From Paenibacillus tundrae (GTDB lineage: Bacteria; Bacillota; Bacilli; Paenibacillales; Paenibacillaceae): a stretch of DNA of 64,000 nt. The stretch spans positions 4,030,001 through 4,094,000 of the forward strand of contig NZ_CP145605.1 in the NCBI RefSeq assembly GCF_036884255.1, read 5' to 3'. Shown here in pieces: positions 27,039 to 35,402 of this stretch (positions are counted from its first letter, which is position 1; each line of letters begins with the position of its first letter). A model generated the notes under the pieces. The model saw nothing but the letters and a program-made list of their open reading frames with translations, ran no database searches and had not been told where the DNA came from. The position numbers and the translations under genes were made by a program.

Positions 27039-27908
27039 TTATTTCGCGCTCCCCTCTGCCGGTGTCTCTGCTTGATATTCCTGTGCAATCCGAACTGCAA
27101 TTTGTTCATAGCCTTGTCCATTGGGGTGGAAATGATCGGATGATAAATATTCGCCCAGATGATTCTCAAATAGATCAAATGTAGGAACGAGCGTCATGTT
27201 GTCTTCATTGTCCAGAATAGCGGAAGCGGCATCGTTCCATGCCGAAACAACTGCATTACCAGGCTCCTCCAGTTCCTTCACATCACCAAACGGATTATAG
27301 AGACCAAGGTATGCAATCTGAGCAGTCGGATTAATCTCTTTTACTTTCTTCAATATTTCTTGAAGACGTTTAGACGTTTCCGGTAAAGCGGCTGACAACG
27401 ATTCTGCTGTTGGTGGATTTTCCCCTTGCAGAACTTGCCCTCCCTGAAACAGGTCATTCGCCCCAATTGAAATGAGAATAAAATTGGACTGCTTCAGCAC
27501 ATAACGTACGCCTTGCTCATCGAGTTTCGTCAATAACGCATCTGTTCTCAGTCCATTAACACCAAGGTTATTCAGAACCTGTACATCGTAGCCCTCATCT
27601 TTCAGGATGTTTCCCGCCCGTCGTACAAAGCCTAAACCCTGATCATCTCCCGTACCTCTTGCTAGGGAATCACCAATAACAGCCATACGAATCTTGCCAT
27701 CCTCTACAACAGCTGGTTCATCCTGATTATCACTTGATGCAGCTGCTTTATCGCCTGAATTCAGCGAGGTGTCTCCTTCCGGATAAATAACATCTTTTAT
27801 CGCGTACCCAAATCCGAATATCAGCAACAAGGTTGCTAGTATTGATAATGTACCTACAATTCTCCAGATCCATGGTGCTGAATCCAGAACTTTTTTCTGT
27901 TTTTTCAT
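27039..27908 (-). CDS. Membrane-anchored SGNH/GDSL hydrolase
   Basis: A 289-residue protein with one N-terminal membrane anchor (about 15-40), then an extracytoplasmic SGNH esterase domain. Block I is IGDSLARG with nucleophile Ser81, block III is ISIGANDLF, and block V is Asp258-x-x-His261 in DHFHPNGQG. Such enzymes cleave acyl or acetyl esters of lipids or cell-envelope polymers. Its stop abuts the ATPase start, so the three genes are probably co-transcribed. GGAG lies nine bases before the ATG. The substrate is not known. Confidence 0.88.
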   Translation of the reverse strand: MKKQKKVLDSAPWIWRIVGTLSILATLLLIFGFGYAIKDVIYPEGDTSLNSGDKAAASSDNQDEPAVVEDGKIRMAVIGDSLARGTGDDQGLGFVRRAGNILKDEGYDVQVLNNLGVNGLRTDALLTKLDEQGVRYVLKQSNFILISIGANDLFQGGQVLQGENPPTAESLSAALPETSKRLQEILKKVKEINPTAQIAYLGLYNPFGDVKELEEPGNAVVSAWNDAASAILDNEDNMTLVPTFDLFENHLGEYLSSDHFHPNGQGYEQIAVRIAQEYQAETPAEGSAK

Positions 27909-28070
27909 CCATCACATCTCCACTCTTTACACCGCTACGGTGTATATAAATTTATAAATGACTTTACACTAAAGATGATGTTTTCATAATTAACATAAAT
28001 GTTCTGTGGTTAATTTGCAAACTTTGTCATGGTAACTGTAAAATGCATTTTCATTATGTCATTTTACGGC

Positions 28071-28121
28071 AAAAAGGTTATACCCTCCACAGATGTTTTT
28101 CTGTGTTGGTATAACCTTTTT
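28071..28121 (-). terminator. Terminator of the CAP-protein gene
   Basis: Nested stems, outer AAAAAGGTTATACC / GGTATAACCTTTTT and inner CACAGA / TCTGTG, with U-runs on both strands. It lies about 50 bases past the CAP-gene stop. Confidence 0.9.
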
Positions 28122-28172
28122 GGAAGCTTTATTTTAGCATATCTCGATCTTCAATACACATATAACGATATC

Positions 28173-28919
28173 TTATTTACCAACGAACTCTTGCGCCCAG
28201 TATCCGTTGTAATAGCCAACACCGATCTGCGTGAAGTTTTTGTTTAGAATGTTTGCGCGGTGACCCTCACTGTTCATCCATGCTGTAACAACTTCCTGCG
28301 GTGTTTTTTGACCTTGAGCAATATTCTCACCAGCATAGCTGTAAGTTACGCCAAACTGTTTCATCATGTCAAACGGAGAACCGTACGTTGGTGATTGGTG
28401 AGCAAAGTAGTTATTGTCACTCATATCTTTCGCTTTTGCCAAAGCAACTTTGTCCAGAAGTGCATCAGAAGTCAGTGCGTTTAGACCTGCTTTGGCACGT
28501 TCAGCATTCACCAATTTGACAACTTGAGAAGCAAAGTCAGACTTAGTGCTGTCAGTGTTCGTGTTGTTTGTATTACCTGTATTACCTGTGTTTCCTGTAT
28601 TCGAAGGATCTTTAGCTGGCGTAGTCGCAGGCTTGTCTTCTTTAACTGGTTGTGCTGGTTGTGCTGGTTTAGCAGGAGCAGTAGGTGTAGTTGGCTCAGC
28701 TACAGGCTGTTTAACCACTTGACCATTCGTTACAGTGAATCCATTGTCTTTCAACCATTTCTCCAAGAAGGTCTGGAGGCTACCTGCATCTGTAATTTTG
28801 TATGTTTGCTTATATGTGGATGGGTTAGCAGCAGATGCGGAGGCAGGGAGCATAACCCCTACAGCCAATACAGCTGTCAAACTTCCAGCGACGACAGTTT
28901 TGATCAAATTCTTCTTCAA
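28173..28919 (-). CDS. Secreted CAP/SCP-domain protein (YkwD-like)
   Basis: About 248 residues. An N-terminal signal peptide (KKNLIKTVV..., cleavage near ASASA) precedes a short conserved segment and a Pro/Thr/Asn-rich linker with GNTGNTGN repeats (about 95-125). The C-terminal CAP domain (about 128-248) has LVNAERAKAGLNAL, the histidine in NNYFAHQSPTYG, and GENIAQGQKTPQEVV and MNSEGHRANILN. The frame's ATG at 28928 touches GAGGAG with no spacing. The TTG at 28919 is nine bases from it and starts a perfect signal peptide, so I chose it. Family members are common on spores and cell walls. Their activity is unclear. Confidence 0.88.
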   Translation of the reverse strand: MKKNLIKTVVAGSLTAVLAVGVMLPASASAANPSTYKQTYKITDAGSLQTFLEKWLKDNGFTVTNGQVVKQPVAEPTTPTAPAKPAQPAQPVKEDKPATTPAKDPSNTGNTGNTGNTNNTNTDSTKSDFASQVVKLVNAERAKAGLNALTSDALLDKVALAKAKDMSDNNYFAHQSPTYGSPFDMMKQFGVTYSYAGENIAQGQKTPQEVVTAWMNSEGHRANILNKNFTQIGVGYYNGYWAQEFVGK

Positions 28920-29298
28920 ATAATTCATCTCCTCAAAAATTAAATTATGACAACTTTGTAATGAATACTCTAGCAGTATATCAATTAAGAGGAGTGTTGT
29001 GAACCTTTAAAATATGGAAAAGTAACTTTTTTGTCATTTTTATAACTGTTTCAATGATGAATCTACGGTTTAAATTACTATGCTGACAGCAAAAAACGAT
29101 TTTACCACGATGTATATAAAATAAATGATTAATGCTATAAACAAGTTGAAAAGTACATAATCTATTATTCACGCACATAAGCATCAAAAAAAGAAATGGC
29201 ATCCAGACCGAATAAACTTGTCCGAATGCCACGATTTTGTCTTGTTTAGCAACAGACGAATTCCAATAGGATTCCTCTGAACGACAAGACCTTTCTTT
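28920..29298. other. Intergenic region between the CAP gene and the acetyltransferase
   Basis: About 370 bases. It contains the CAP-gene ribosome binding site and presumed promoter (TTGATA-like hexamer about 28980), and the acetyltransferase terminator at 29197-29232. The remainder is AT-rich and shows nothing recognisable. Confidence 0.5.
29197..29232 (-). terminator. Terminator of the purT-acetyltransferase operon
   Basis: The imperfect stem GGCAT..GAC / GTC..ATGCC is followed on the minus strand by TTTCTTTTTTTG. Confidence 0.75.
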
Positions 29299-29757
29299 CT
29301 ATAGAAGGACTTTACTGAAACGATATCCTTTTTTATGGAAGCCAATGTGCTCGTAAAATGAATACGTTGGTGAAGTTGCTTCGCGATTACCTCCGGTAAC
29401 AAACAGCTGTTTGCCGCCTTGCTGTTTGCCCCAAGCCTCTGCACGAGCCATCAAGCGACGACCAATTCCGCCTCCACGATGTTCTTCTCCCACAATTAAA
29501 GAAGTAATCTGTGCTGCTGGTTCTGGATAGGCATGACTTTGCACACATTGCAAGCCGATCACACCAATAATTTGTTCATCCACTTCGGCAACAAGCATGC
29601 AAGCATTCGGATTGTTCTCCAACCCTTCGATACGCTCTTTCATAACATTTGTTGTTGTCGGATAGCTGACCTCTCGCATCAGTCCCGTTACCGCTTCTGC
29701 ATCTCGCAGTTCACACTCTCGGATCATCAGTACAGGGGCCTGGGCATTATTGGACAT
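29299..29757 (-). CDS. GNAT-family N-acetyltransferase
   Basis: A 152-residue GNAT enzyme. The acetyl-CoA pyrophosphate loop is seen in [22 protein letters not shown] (about 92-113), and the preceding strand is [10 protein letters not shown]. The C-terminal [19 protein letters not shown] is the usual F-x-GF ending. It overlaps purT by 11 bases. An ATG ten residues later (MIRECELRD) is an alternative start. The acceptor is unknown. Confidence 0.85.
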   Translation of the reverse strand: MSNNAQAPVLMIRECELRDAEAVTGLMREVSYPTTTNVMKERIEGLENNPNACMLVAEVDEQIIGVIGLQCVQSHAYPEPAAQITSLIVGEEHRGGGIGRRLMARAEAWGKQQGGKQLFVTGGNREATSPTYSFYEHIGFHKKGYRFSKVLL

Positions 29758-30934
29758 GATTTACCTCCACTTTCAGCATATTTGCGGCTTGAACCGCTGT
29801 TTTTCGAGCTTCTTCCACATTTAAGTCTGCACTTAACGCTACAGCCATTCGGCGTCCAACCTTGGTCTCAGGCTTACCAAAAATACGAACCTGAGTACGC
29901 GGAAGTGCCAATGCTTCTTCGATACCGCCTATAGTAAAGTCAGATGTTTCATCAGTAGCTTTCAGCGTAGCTGAAGCTCCCGGTGTGAGCAAATGTACAC
30001 CCGTTACCGGAAAACCAAGGATAGCACGGACATGTAATGCAAACTCAGAACAATCCTGAGTAATCATTGTAACCATGCCTGTATCATGTGGACGAGGAGA
30101 TACCTCACTAAACACTACACCATCCGTCGTCAGAAACAATTCAACCCCGAACAGTCCATATCCACCAAGCTCATCGGTAACAGACTTCGCAATATGACAA
30201 GCTTGCTCCCATTGCTCTGGCGTCATCGCATGAGGTTGCCAAGATTCGACATAATCCCCATCCTTCTGAATATGACCGATCGGAGGACAAAATACAGTCC
30301 CTGATACAGATCTTACAGTTAACAGCGTAATTTCACTCTCAAATTTCACAAAGCTCTCCACGATAACACGTACGGATTTGCCTCTAGCTCCCGAAAGAGC
30401 GATGTTCCAGCAATCCTCCACGTCATTCGGCGTACGGCATACACTCTGCCCCTTGCCCGAAGAACTCATCAGTGGTTTGATTACACAAGGTGTACCCAAT
30501 TCACGAACAGCTTCTTGAAGTTGCTCCAAATTGTCCGCAAATAGATAAGCTGCCGTTGGAAGTTTCAATTGTTCGGCTGCCAGACGACGAATACCTTCGC
30601 GATCCATCGTTAAACGAGCAGCACGAGCCGTAGGTACGACACAAAATCCCTCTTCCTCCAGCTCAAGAAGAGCTTCTGTAGCAATAGCTTCGATCTCCGG
30701 TACAATAAAATGCGGTTGTTCCTTACGAATCAATTGTTTCAGAGCCTCGGCATCTAACATGTCGATGCAGTAAGACCGGTGAGCAACCTGCATTGCAGGT
30801 GCATTATCGTAACGATCAACAGCGATCGTTTCGACTCCCAGTCGCGTGGCCTCAATAACGACCTCTTTTCCCAATTCTCCGCTGCCTAATAGCAGCATTT
30901 TTTTGGCTTGAGCCGAAAAAGGAGCACCCCACAT
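29747..30934 (-). CDS. purT: Formate-dependent GAR transformylase
   Basis: A 395-residue ATP-grasp enzyme that makes formyl-GAR from GAR, formate and ATP in purine synthesis, independent of folate. Family blocks are [29 protein letters not shown] at the N terminus, [15 protein letters not shown] in the ATP-grasp, and [30 protein letters not shown] with metal-binding acidic residues. It lies outside any pur operon and is followed by a GNAT gene. I find no purine riboswitch upstream. A GGGAGG site lies about 12 bases before the ATG. Confidence 0.95.
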   Translation of the reverse strand: MWGAPFSAQAKKMLLLGSGELGKEVVIEATRLGVETIAVDRYDNAPAMQVAHRSYCIDMLDAEALKQLIRKEQPHFIVPEIEAIATEALLELEEEGFCVVPTARAARLTMDREGIRRLAAEQLKLPTAAYLFADNLEQLQEAVRELGTPCVIKPLMSSSGKGQSVCRTPNDVEDCWNIALSGARGKSVRVIVESFVKFESEITLLTVRSVSGTVFCPPIGHIQKDGDYVESWQPHAMTPEQWEQACHIAKSVTDELGGYGLFGVELFLTTDGVVFSEVSPRPHDTGMVTMITQDCSEFALHVRAILGFPVTGVHLLTPGASATLKATDETSDFTIGGIEEALALPRTQVRIFGKPETKVGRRMAVALSADLNVEEARKTAVQAANMLKVEVNHVQ

Positions 30935-31276
30935 GTTCTTTCCAATCCTCCCAAAGAGAAATCTTCTATATCTGTCTCTCTATTTTCGGGGTTTTGGTTA
31001 AAGATTGCAAGAGTACTCCCTATTTTTCTTGTGAATTTTACAAGATTTTTTCTGTTTTTTCGATCAAATTTTACAATTATTGCTTAGCGTTTTGGCACTC
31101 TTTCCAATCTTCCCAGAAATAAGGATATAAATATAATGTTAAAGCTTGTCATGTAAGAGGCCTAACATCTCGGAGATCTTGGTCACCTTTCATGGGAGAG
31201 GAGAAAGCGATTGACGAGCGATGAGAAAACGTAAATCTTCTCCTACATGTCTACGACAAACCATTTCTTTGCCCAC
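30935..31276. other. Intergenic region upstream of purT
   Basis: About 342 bases. A small stem CTTGT / ACAAG followed by T6 on the plus strand (about 31019-31042) has no upstream plus-strand gene to terminate. No purine, ZTP or T-box motif is visible. A plus-strand ORF starting at 31221 with a GAGAGGAG-like site overlaps the reductase gene antisense and is not credited. Confidence 0.5.
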
Positions 31277-32299
31277 TTATGAACGGGATATATTTCGATT
31301 TTTATCACGGAAGAGCTCGTTATGGGAGGAAACATACGCCATCTTAGCCGCCTCTGGATTCAAGTATTGTTTGGCACGATTCACGGCAACAATTGCATCG
31401 TTAAAAGCTCCAGCTATGAGCCGGACTTTGCTCTCATTAGTGGCACAGTCCCCTGCTGCAAATATACCCGGTAGATTGGTTTCAGTGTGTTGATTCATCA
31501 TAACCATTCCGTCACTCATCGTTAGTCCACAACTGGCAAGATCACTAAGATTGCTTGTATACCCATGGCTAATTACAACTTCATCCACATCCAATACGAT
31601 ATGATCTCGATTCACCGTCTGCGTAATCTCTACCTGGTTGATGCGATCACCATTGGTATGAAGCTGTGTAATCTGATAGGGAGTTCTCACATCCGCTATC
31701 TCATGCATATCGCTGACATTCCGTTCCATTGCGCGGAATTCAGATTGACGATGGATGACAACGACACGTTGAGCAACTTTTGCAAGTTCAATAGCCCAGT
31801 CTACAGCACTGTTGCCACCACCTGACACAAGCACATGCTTCCCTGCAAAGTATTCTGGGTTTTGCACCGTATAGTGAAGGTTTATAGGCTCATTATCTTT
31901 CGATTCCTGTAGTTCCAGCCTCTGAATTTCAGCGACGCCACGACCTACTGCGATGATCATCGTTCGAGTATAATGGATCTCACCCTCAGTGGTATAGATC
32001 GCCAATACTCCGTTTTCCATACGAGAGAAGCGTTCCATCTGACAATTAAATACAACCGTTGGGTTAAATGTGTTCGCCTGCTGTACAAGCCACTCAATCA
32101 ACTTTGAGCATTTCATAGGTGGCAACCCGCCTACATCCCAGATCGTCTTCTCAGCATAGGTGTGCAGAAAACCGCCAAGTTGATCTTTACCTTCAATAAT
32201 TTTGACCTTCATCTCTCGCATGCCCGCATAAAAGGCCGCGTACATCCCGGCAGGGCCGCCTCCAATGATGGTTACATCATAAATATCTTCTTCATGCAT
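31277..32299 (-). CDS. Ferredoxin/flavodoxin-NADP reductase (YumC/YcgT type)
   Basis: About 340 residues, thioredoxin-reductase-like without the redox CxxC pair. The FAD site is IIGGGPAGMYAAFYAG. The NADP site is VSGGGNSAVDWAIELA. The C-terminal FAD motif is GIFAAGDCATNESKVRLIAGAFNDAIVAVN. This is the bacterial type-2 ferredoxin-NADP reductase. A GTG at 32308 is in frame, but the ATG at 32299 is better spaced from AGGA. It lies 60 bases after a Fur-preceded siderophore-binding lipoprotein gene, so it is probably iron-repressed. B. subtilis YcgT is likewise in the Fur regulon. It may reduce the flavodoxin encoded at 11654. Confidence 0.9.
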   Translation of the reverse strand: MHEEDIYDVTIIGGGPAGMYAAFYAGMREMKVKIIEGKDQLGGFLHTYAEKTIWDVGGLPPMKCSKLIEWLVQQANTFNPTVVFNCQMERFSRMENGVLAIYTTEGEIHYTRTMIIAVGRGVAEIQRLELQESKDNEPINLHYTVQNPEYFAGKHVLVSGGGNSAVDWAIELAKVAQRVVVIHRQSEFRAMERNVSDMHEIADVRTPYQITQLHTNGDRINQVEITQTVNRDHIVLDVDEVVISHGYTSNLSDLASCGLTMSDGMVMMNQHTETNLPGIFAAGDCATNESKVRLIAGAFNDAIVAVNRAKQYLNPEAAKMAYVSSHNELFRDKNRNISRS

Positions 32300-32359
32300 T
32301 GTGGACACATCCTGATTAATTAGTTATGAAATGCGAGACTTGGTAACAGAGTTCTTTAT

Positions 32360-33349
32360 CTACAATTCATTTTTTTCCTCAAAAGCAGCAACGATATCAT
32401 CAATAACATAGCTATCTGCAAGCGGAGCCATACCCAGATTGAACCATTCCTTGCCACCTACCATGTACACATGATCTTCCTTGACGGCTTTTAGATTTTT
32501 CCACAATGATGTCGATAACATCTGTTCGAATTTCTTTTTAATTTCCGGATTAGTCTCGTCATCAAGCTGAACGATTAGATGATCTGCATCGTACTCAGGC
32601 AGCACTTCTAGGGATACGGACATTGCCTTTTCGGACTGCGGGAAATTAGGAACGGGCTTCATTCCGAGTCGTTTGTGAACAAAGTTGCCTCGGTCGATGT
32701 TCTCTCCATGCATTACAATTTCCTTTTCCATTACCCGAATGTACAGCACCGTTTCATCACCAATCCGTTTGTTCAAAGTGTCAGCAGCCATCTTCTCCTT
32801 CTCCACTAAATCTTGTATGACCTGCTCGGCCTGCTCTTCCTTGTTTACAATTTTGGCGATATCACGCAGCTCATCACGCCAATCATCACGACCTTGCAAC
32901 AACACAGTTGGTGCAATTAGCGTCAACTGGTCGTAGTCTTTCTGCGACCACCAGGCTGGAGCAATAATCAAATCTGGGTTCGCCTCCATAATGGCTTCAA
33001 AATTCGGTGTCTTGCCGATGCCCATTTTCATCGTATTCGAGAAAGGCTCTGACAGATAAGAAGGAAAATCGTCATGATAATTTTGTACAGCAATAGGCAC
33101 AATACCAAGGGCATACAAAAATTCAGGATATACTACGGATAGACCAACAACCCTTTGTGGTGTTTCTGGAATTTCAATTTCGCCCATCTCACTATTCACT
33201 GTTTTTACGTTACTTTCTTGTGACGTTGCTCCACTCTCCACACGATCCTGTCCGGAGCCCGAGCTTACTTCCTGCCCCTTCGCACCACACGCGGTAATCA
33301 CGAGCAGAATCAATATCATGCTTACTAATGCTAGCCATTTAAATCTCAT
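32360..33349 (-). CDS. Iron-siderophore substrate-binding lipoprotein
   Basis: A 329-residue FecB/FhuD-type lipoprotein. The signal peptide ends in lipobox ITAC (Cys21 or so). The Peripla_BP_2 fold includes PQRVVGLSVVYPEFLYALGIVPIAV, NPDLIIAPAWW and KEDHVYMVGGKEWFN. A Fur box lies 50-70 bases upstream. It is followed by a flavodoxin reductase gene and preceded by an AraC regulator carrying a similar binding domain. No permease or ATPase is nearby. AGGGGGT precedes the ATG. Confidence 0.9.
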   Translation of the reverse strand: MRFKWLALVSMILILLVITACGAKGQEVSSGSGQDRVESGATSQESNVKTVNSEMGEIEIPETPQRVVGLSVVYPEFLYALGIVPIAVQNYHDDFPSYLSEPFSNTMKMGIGKTPNFEAIMEANPDLIIAPAWWSQKDYDQLTLIAPTVLLQGRDDWRDELRDIAKIVNKEEQAEQVIQDLVEKEKMAADTLNKRIGDETVLYIRVMEKEIVMHGENIDRGNFVHKRLGMKPVPNFPQSEKAMSVSLEVLPEYDADHLIVQLDDETNPEIKKKFEQMLSTSLWKNLKAVKEDHVYMVGGKEWFNLGMAPLADSYVIDDIVAAFEEKNEL

Positions 33350-33396
33350 TTCTGTATGTACCCCCTATATGTCAATAAGTAATGACAATGTCTAAT

Positions 33397-33422
33397 TAAT
33401 AATAATTATCATTATCATTGTG
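33397..33422 (-). promoter_or_regulatory. Extended Fur box
   Basis: On the minus strand, GATAATGATAATTATTATT (33416-33398) matches the 19-bp consensus at 17 positions. GATAAT repeats continue beyond it, so overlapping dimers are possible. It lies between the AraC gene and the lipoprotein it probably controls. Confidence 0.88.
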
Positions 33423-33481
33423 ATATAGGAGTAGTATAATCAAATTCAGTCTAGCATGATATTGACGATTCAGACTTTTTA

Positions 33482-35125
33482 CTATGGACGATCGTGCCAC
33501 AGCTTTAATAGTTCATGCAGCATAAGTTCATGGGTGAACGCAGTATAATCCAGCAGAACGCTAGACATTAATACGTCCATCTTACCGTTTCGTACCGCAG
33601 CAATATTATTCCACTCGTCCGAAGCTCGCAGGCATGTCCAAGTCTGTTTAGAAGTCTCATCTTCACCTATGATCAACAATAATCTTCCAAAATGGAGCGT
33701 GGATACTTCCTGTAGGGTGACAGAATCCTTGTTCCATAGAGTCTCTGCACCTGCAGGAGCATTCATTTCCATATCTTCATAGAAGACAGAAGCAATGCTA
33801 GCAGAACTAAGCACCTGCAAATGCTCGCCGTACACTTTGAGCACAAGCAATTCGTCCTCGCGAATGGTCACTGCAAGCTCTTCCTTCACTTGAGCTGCAC
33901 GCTCTTCATACCTCTTAAGCCACACCTCGGCGATATCCGATCTATCCAAAAATCGAGCAACCACTCTCAAATGCTCTTTCCAGTCATTGTTTTCCCAAGG
34001 GACGGTACAAACGGGAGCAACGGACTGAAGCTGACTTTGTAAAGACTCGGACAGATCTGTGGATACTGTCACAATATAATCTGGTTGAAGTGATTGAAGC
34101 TGTTCTACCCAAGTGTTCTCCCCTAATGCGAGCGGGATCACCTTGTCCGTCTGATATTTTCGCCGATAATAATACGTCCATGGATGACTTGCTGGAGCAG
34201 CACATGGGATGATCTGCAGTGCAAGCAGGATCCCGATACTGAACGGATGAACGGCAGCAATTTTTTGTTTGCTATTTCGTAGGAATGCCGCTGGTGGAAT
34301 ACCCGAGATTTGTTTGAATTTGCGGCGGAAATACGATTCATCCTGATAACCTACATATGATGCAACATCCTTGAGTCGATAATTGTGATCGTTCCGCATC
34401 AACATCTGAGCTTGCTTGATTCGGTAAGAGGTCAAATAGTCCATTGCACTACAACCATATCTCTTCTTGAAAACACGCATAAAGTGCCTTGAACTCATTC
34501 GCGCAACAGCTGCCAACTCTTGAATGCTTAATTTATTCGTATAGTTCTGCTCCAAGTAGACCTTCACCTGTTCAACAGGTAATGCCTGTTCATTCTCTGC
34601 TGCAAGAACGCCATCAGAAAATATCGTGTACATTAGCTCCTGAAAACGAATCTGACCATAATACCGTTGCAAGCCGTCTTTGTCCAAGATGAACTGATAG
34701 ATCATCTGACAGAGTTCACCAACAACAACGGGTGAAAGGGATGTGAGCTCACCGTTTACCTCATAACGGAGAAGCTGCTTCATTCGATCCAAAGCGACCA
34801 CTCTATCTTGCTCTCGTGTAAACATTACATCAAAGCTCATATGATACACACCGTATTCATCTAAGGAATGTACATTCGCCTCTACTAATTGCCCAGGAAA
34901 GCCGATATACAGCCCACCTGAATGCAGCTCCACAAAATTCCCATCGATCCTTAACCAGCCCTGTCCACTAACCACAAATATAAGCATATATGTTTCAATA
35001 AAATGCTTTTTCAAAAACCATTCGCTCGTATTCTCATTCGTATGATCTATATAAGTGAGTTTAAAATGCATATGATCCAGCGGATCAAACCGAGCTGATG
35101 GTATGTTCACATAGGTATCGTGCAA
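33482..35125 (-). CDS. Btr-like AraC regulator fused to a siderophore-binding domain
   Basis: A 547-residue protein of three parts: an N-terminal cupin-like AraC sensor (about 15-165), an AraC DNA-binding domain with two helix-turn-helices (about 185-290: LSIQELAAVARMSSRHFMRVFKKRYG and LKDVASYVGYQDESYFRRKFKQISGIPPAAF), and a C-terminal FecB-like binding domain (about 315-545). B. subtilis Btr has the same architecture and activates siderophore uptake when its binding domain holds bacillibactin. The start is TTG, seven bases after GGGGGG. It sits upstream of the binding lipoprotein gene. I see no Fur box directly before it. Confidence 0.88.
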   Translation of the reverse strand: MHDTYVNIPSARFDPLDHMHFKLTYIDHTNENTSEWFLKKHFIETYMLIFVVSGQGWLRIDGNFVELHSGGLYIGFPGQLVEANVHSLDEYGVYHMSFDVMFTREQDRVVALDRMKQLLRYEVNGELTSLSPVVVGELCQMIYQFILDKDGLQRYYGQIRFQELMYTIFSDGVLAAENEQALPVEQVKVYLEQNYTNKLSIQELAAVARMSSRHFMRVFKKRYGCSAMDYLTSYRIKQAQMLMRNDHNYRLKDVASYVGYQDESYFRRKFKQISGIPPAAFLRNSKQKIAAVHPFSIGILLALQIIPCAAPASHPWTYYYRRKYQTDKVIPLALGENTWVEQLQSLQPDYIVTVSTDLSESLQSQLQSVAPVCTVPWENNDWKEHLRVVARFLDRSDIAEVWLKRYEERAAQVKEELAVTIREDELLVLKVYGEHLQVLSSASIASVFYEDMEMNAPAGAETLWNKDSVTLQEVSTLHFGRLLLIIGEDETSKQTWTCLRASDEWNNIAAVRNGKMDVLMSSVLLDYTAFTHELMLHELLKLWHDRP

Positions 35126-35270
35126 AAGTGTTCCCCCCAGCCCTAAATGTAGATTTCCCTAAGCTGTTTCAATATAACATATGAAACCTTGCATGATCTA
35201 AGATAATACACTTCTTAAGAAGACCATCGTTTATAGATCTATTGAATCGACAATATGGGAAGTACTAGAA

Positions 35271-35357
35271 AAAACACTCCAGTAACCTTTATACCTGCCT
35301 CCAACGAATAGGTTGCTCTTATCCGAGAAGATCAAGTTTAAAAGAATACCAGAGTGT
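35271..35357 (-). terminator. Terminator of the ABC exporter operon
   Basis: AACACTC..GTA / TAC..GAGTGTT arms lie at the ends of an 85-base stretch, followed by TTTTTTC on the minus strand. The long loop makes this less certain than others here. Confidence 0.55.
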
Positions 35358-35402
35358 TATAGTTTAGATTCTTATAACGCTTAGAAAATGTTTAAGTTTG
35401 CT

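Noticed and set aside
30935..31080. Possible purine or ZTP riboswitch before purT
   Set aside because: None of the conserved core sequences of either class could be found on the minus strand.
31221..31493. Plus-strand ORF of 90 codons with a GAGAGGAG-like site upstream
   Set aside because: Most of it is antisense to the reductase C-terminal coding region. The product shows no family resemblance, and no promoter is evident.
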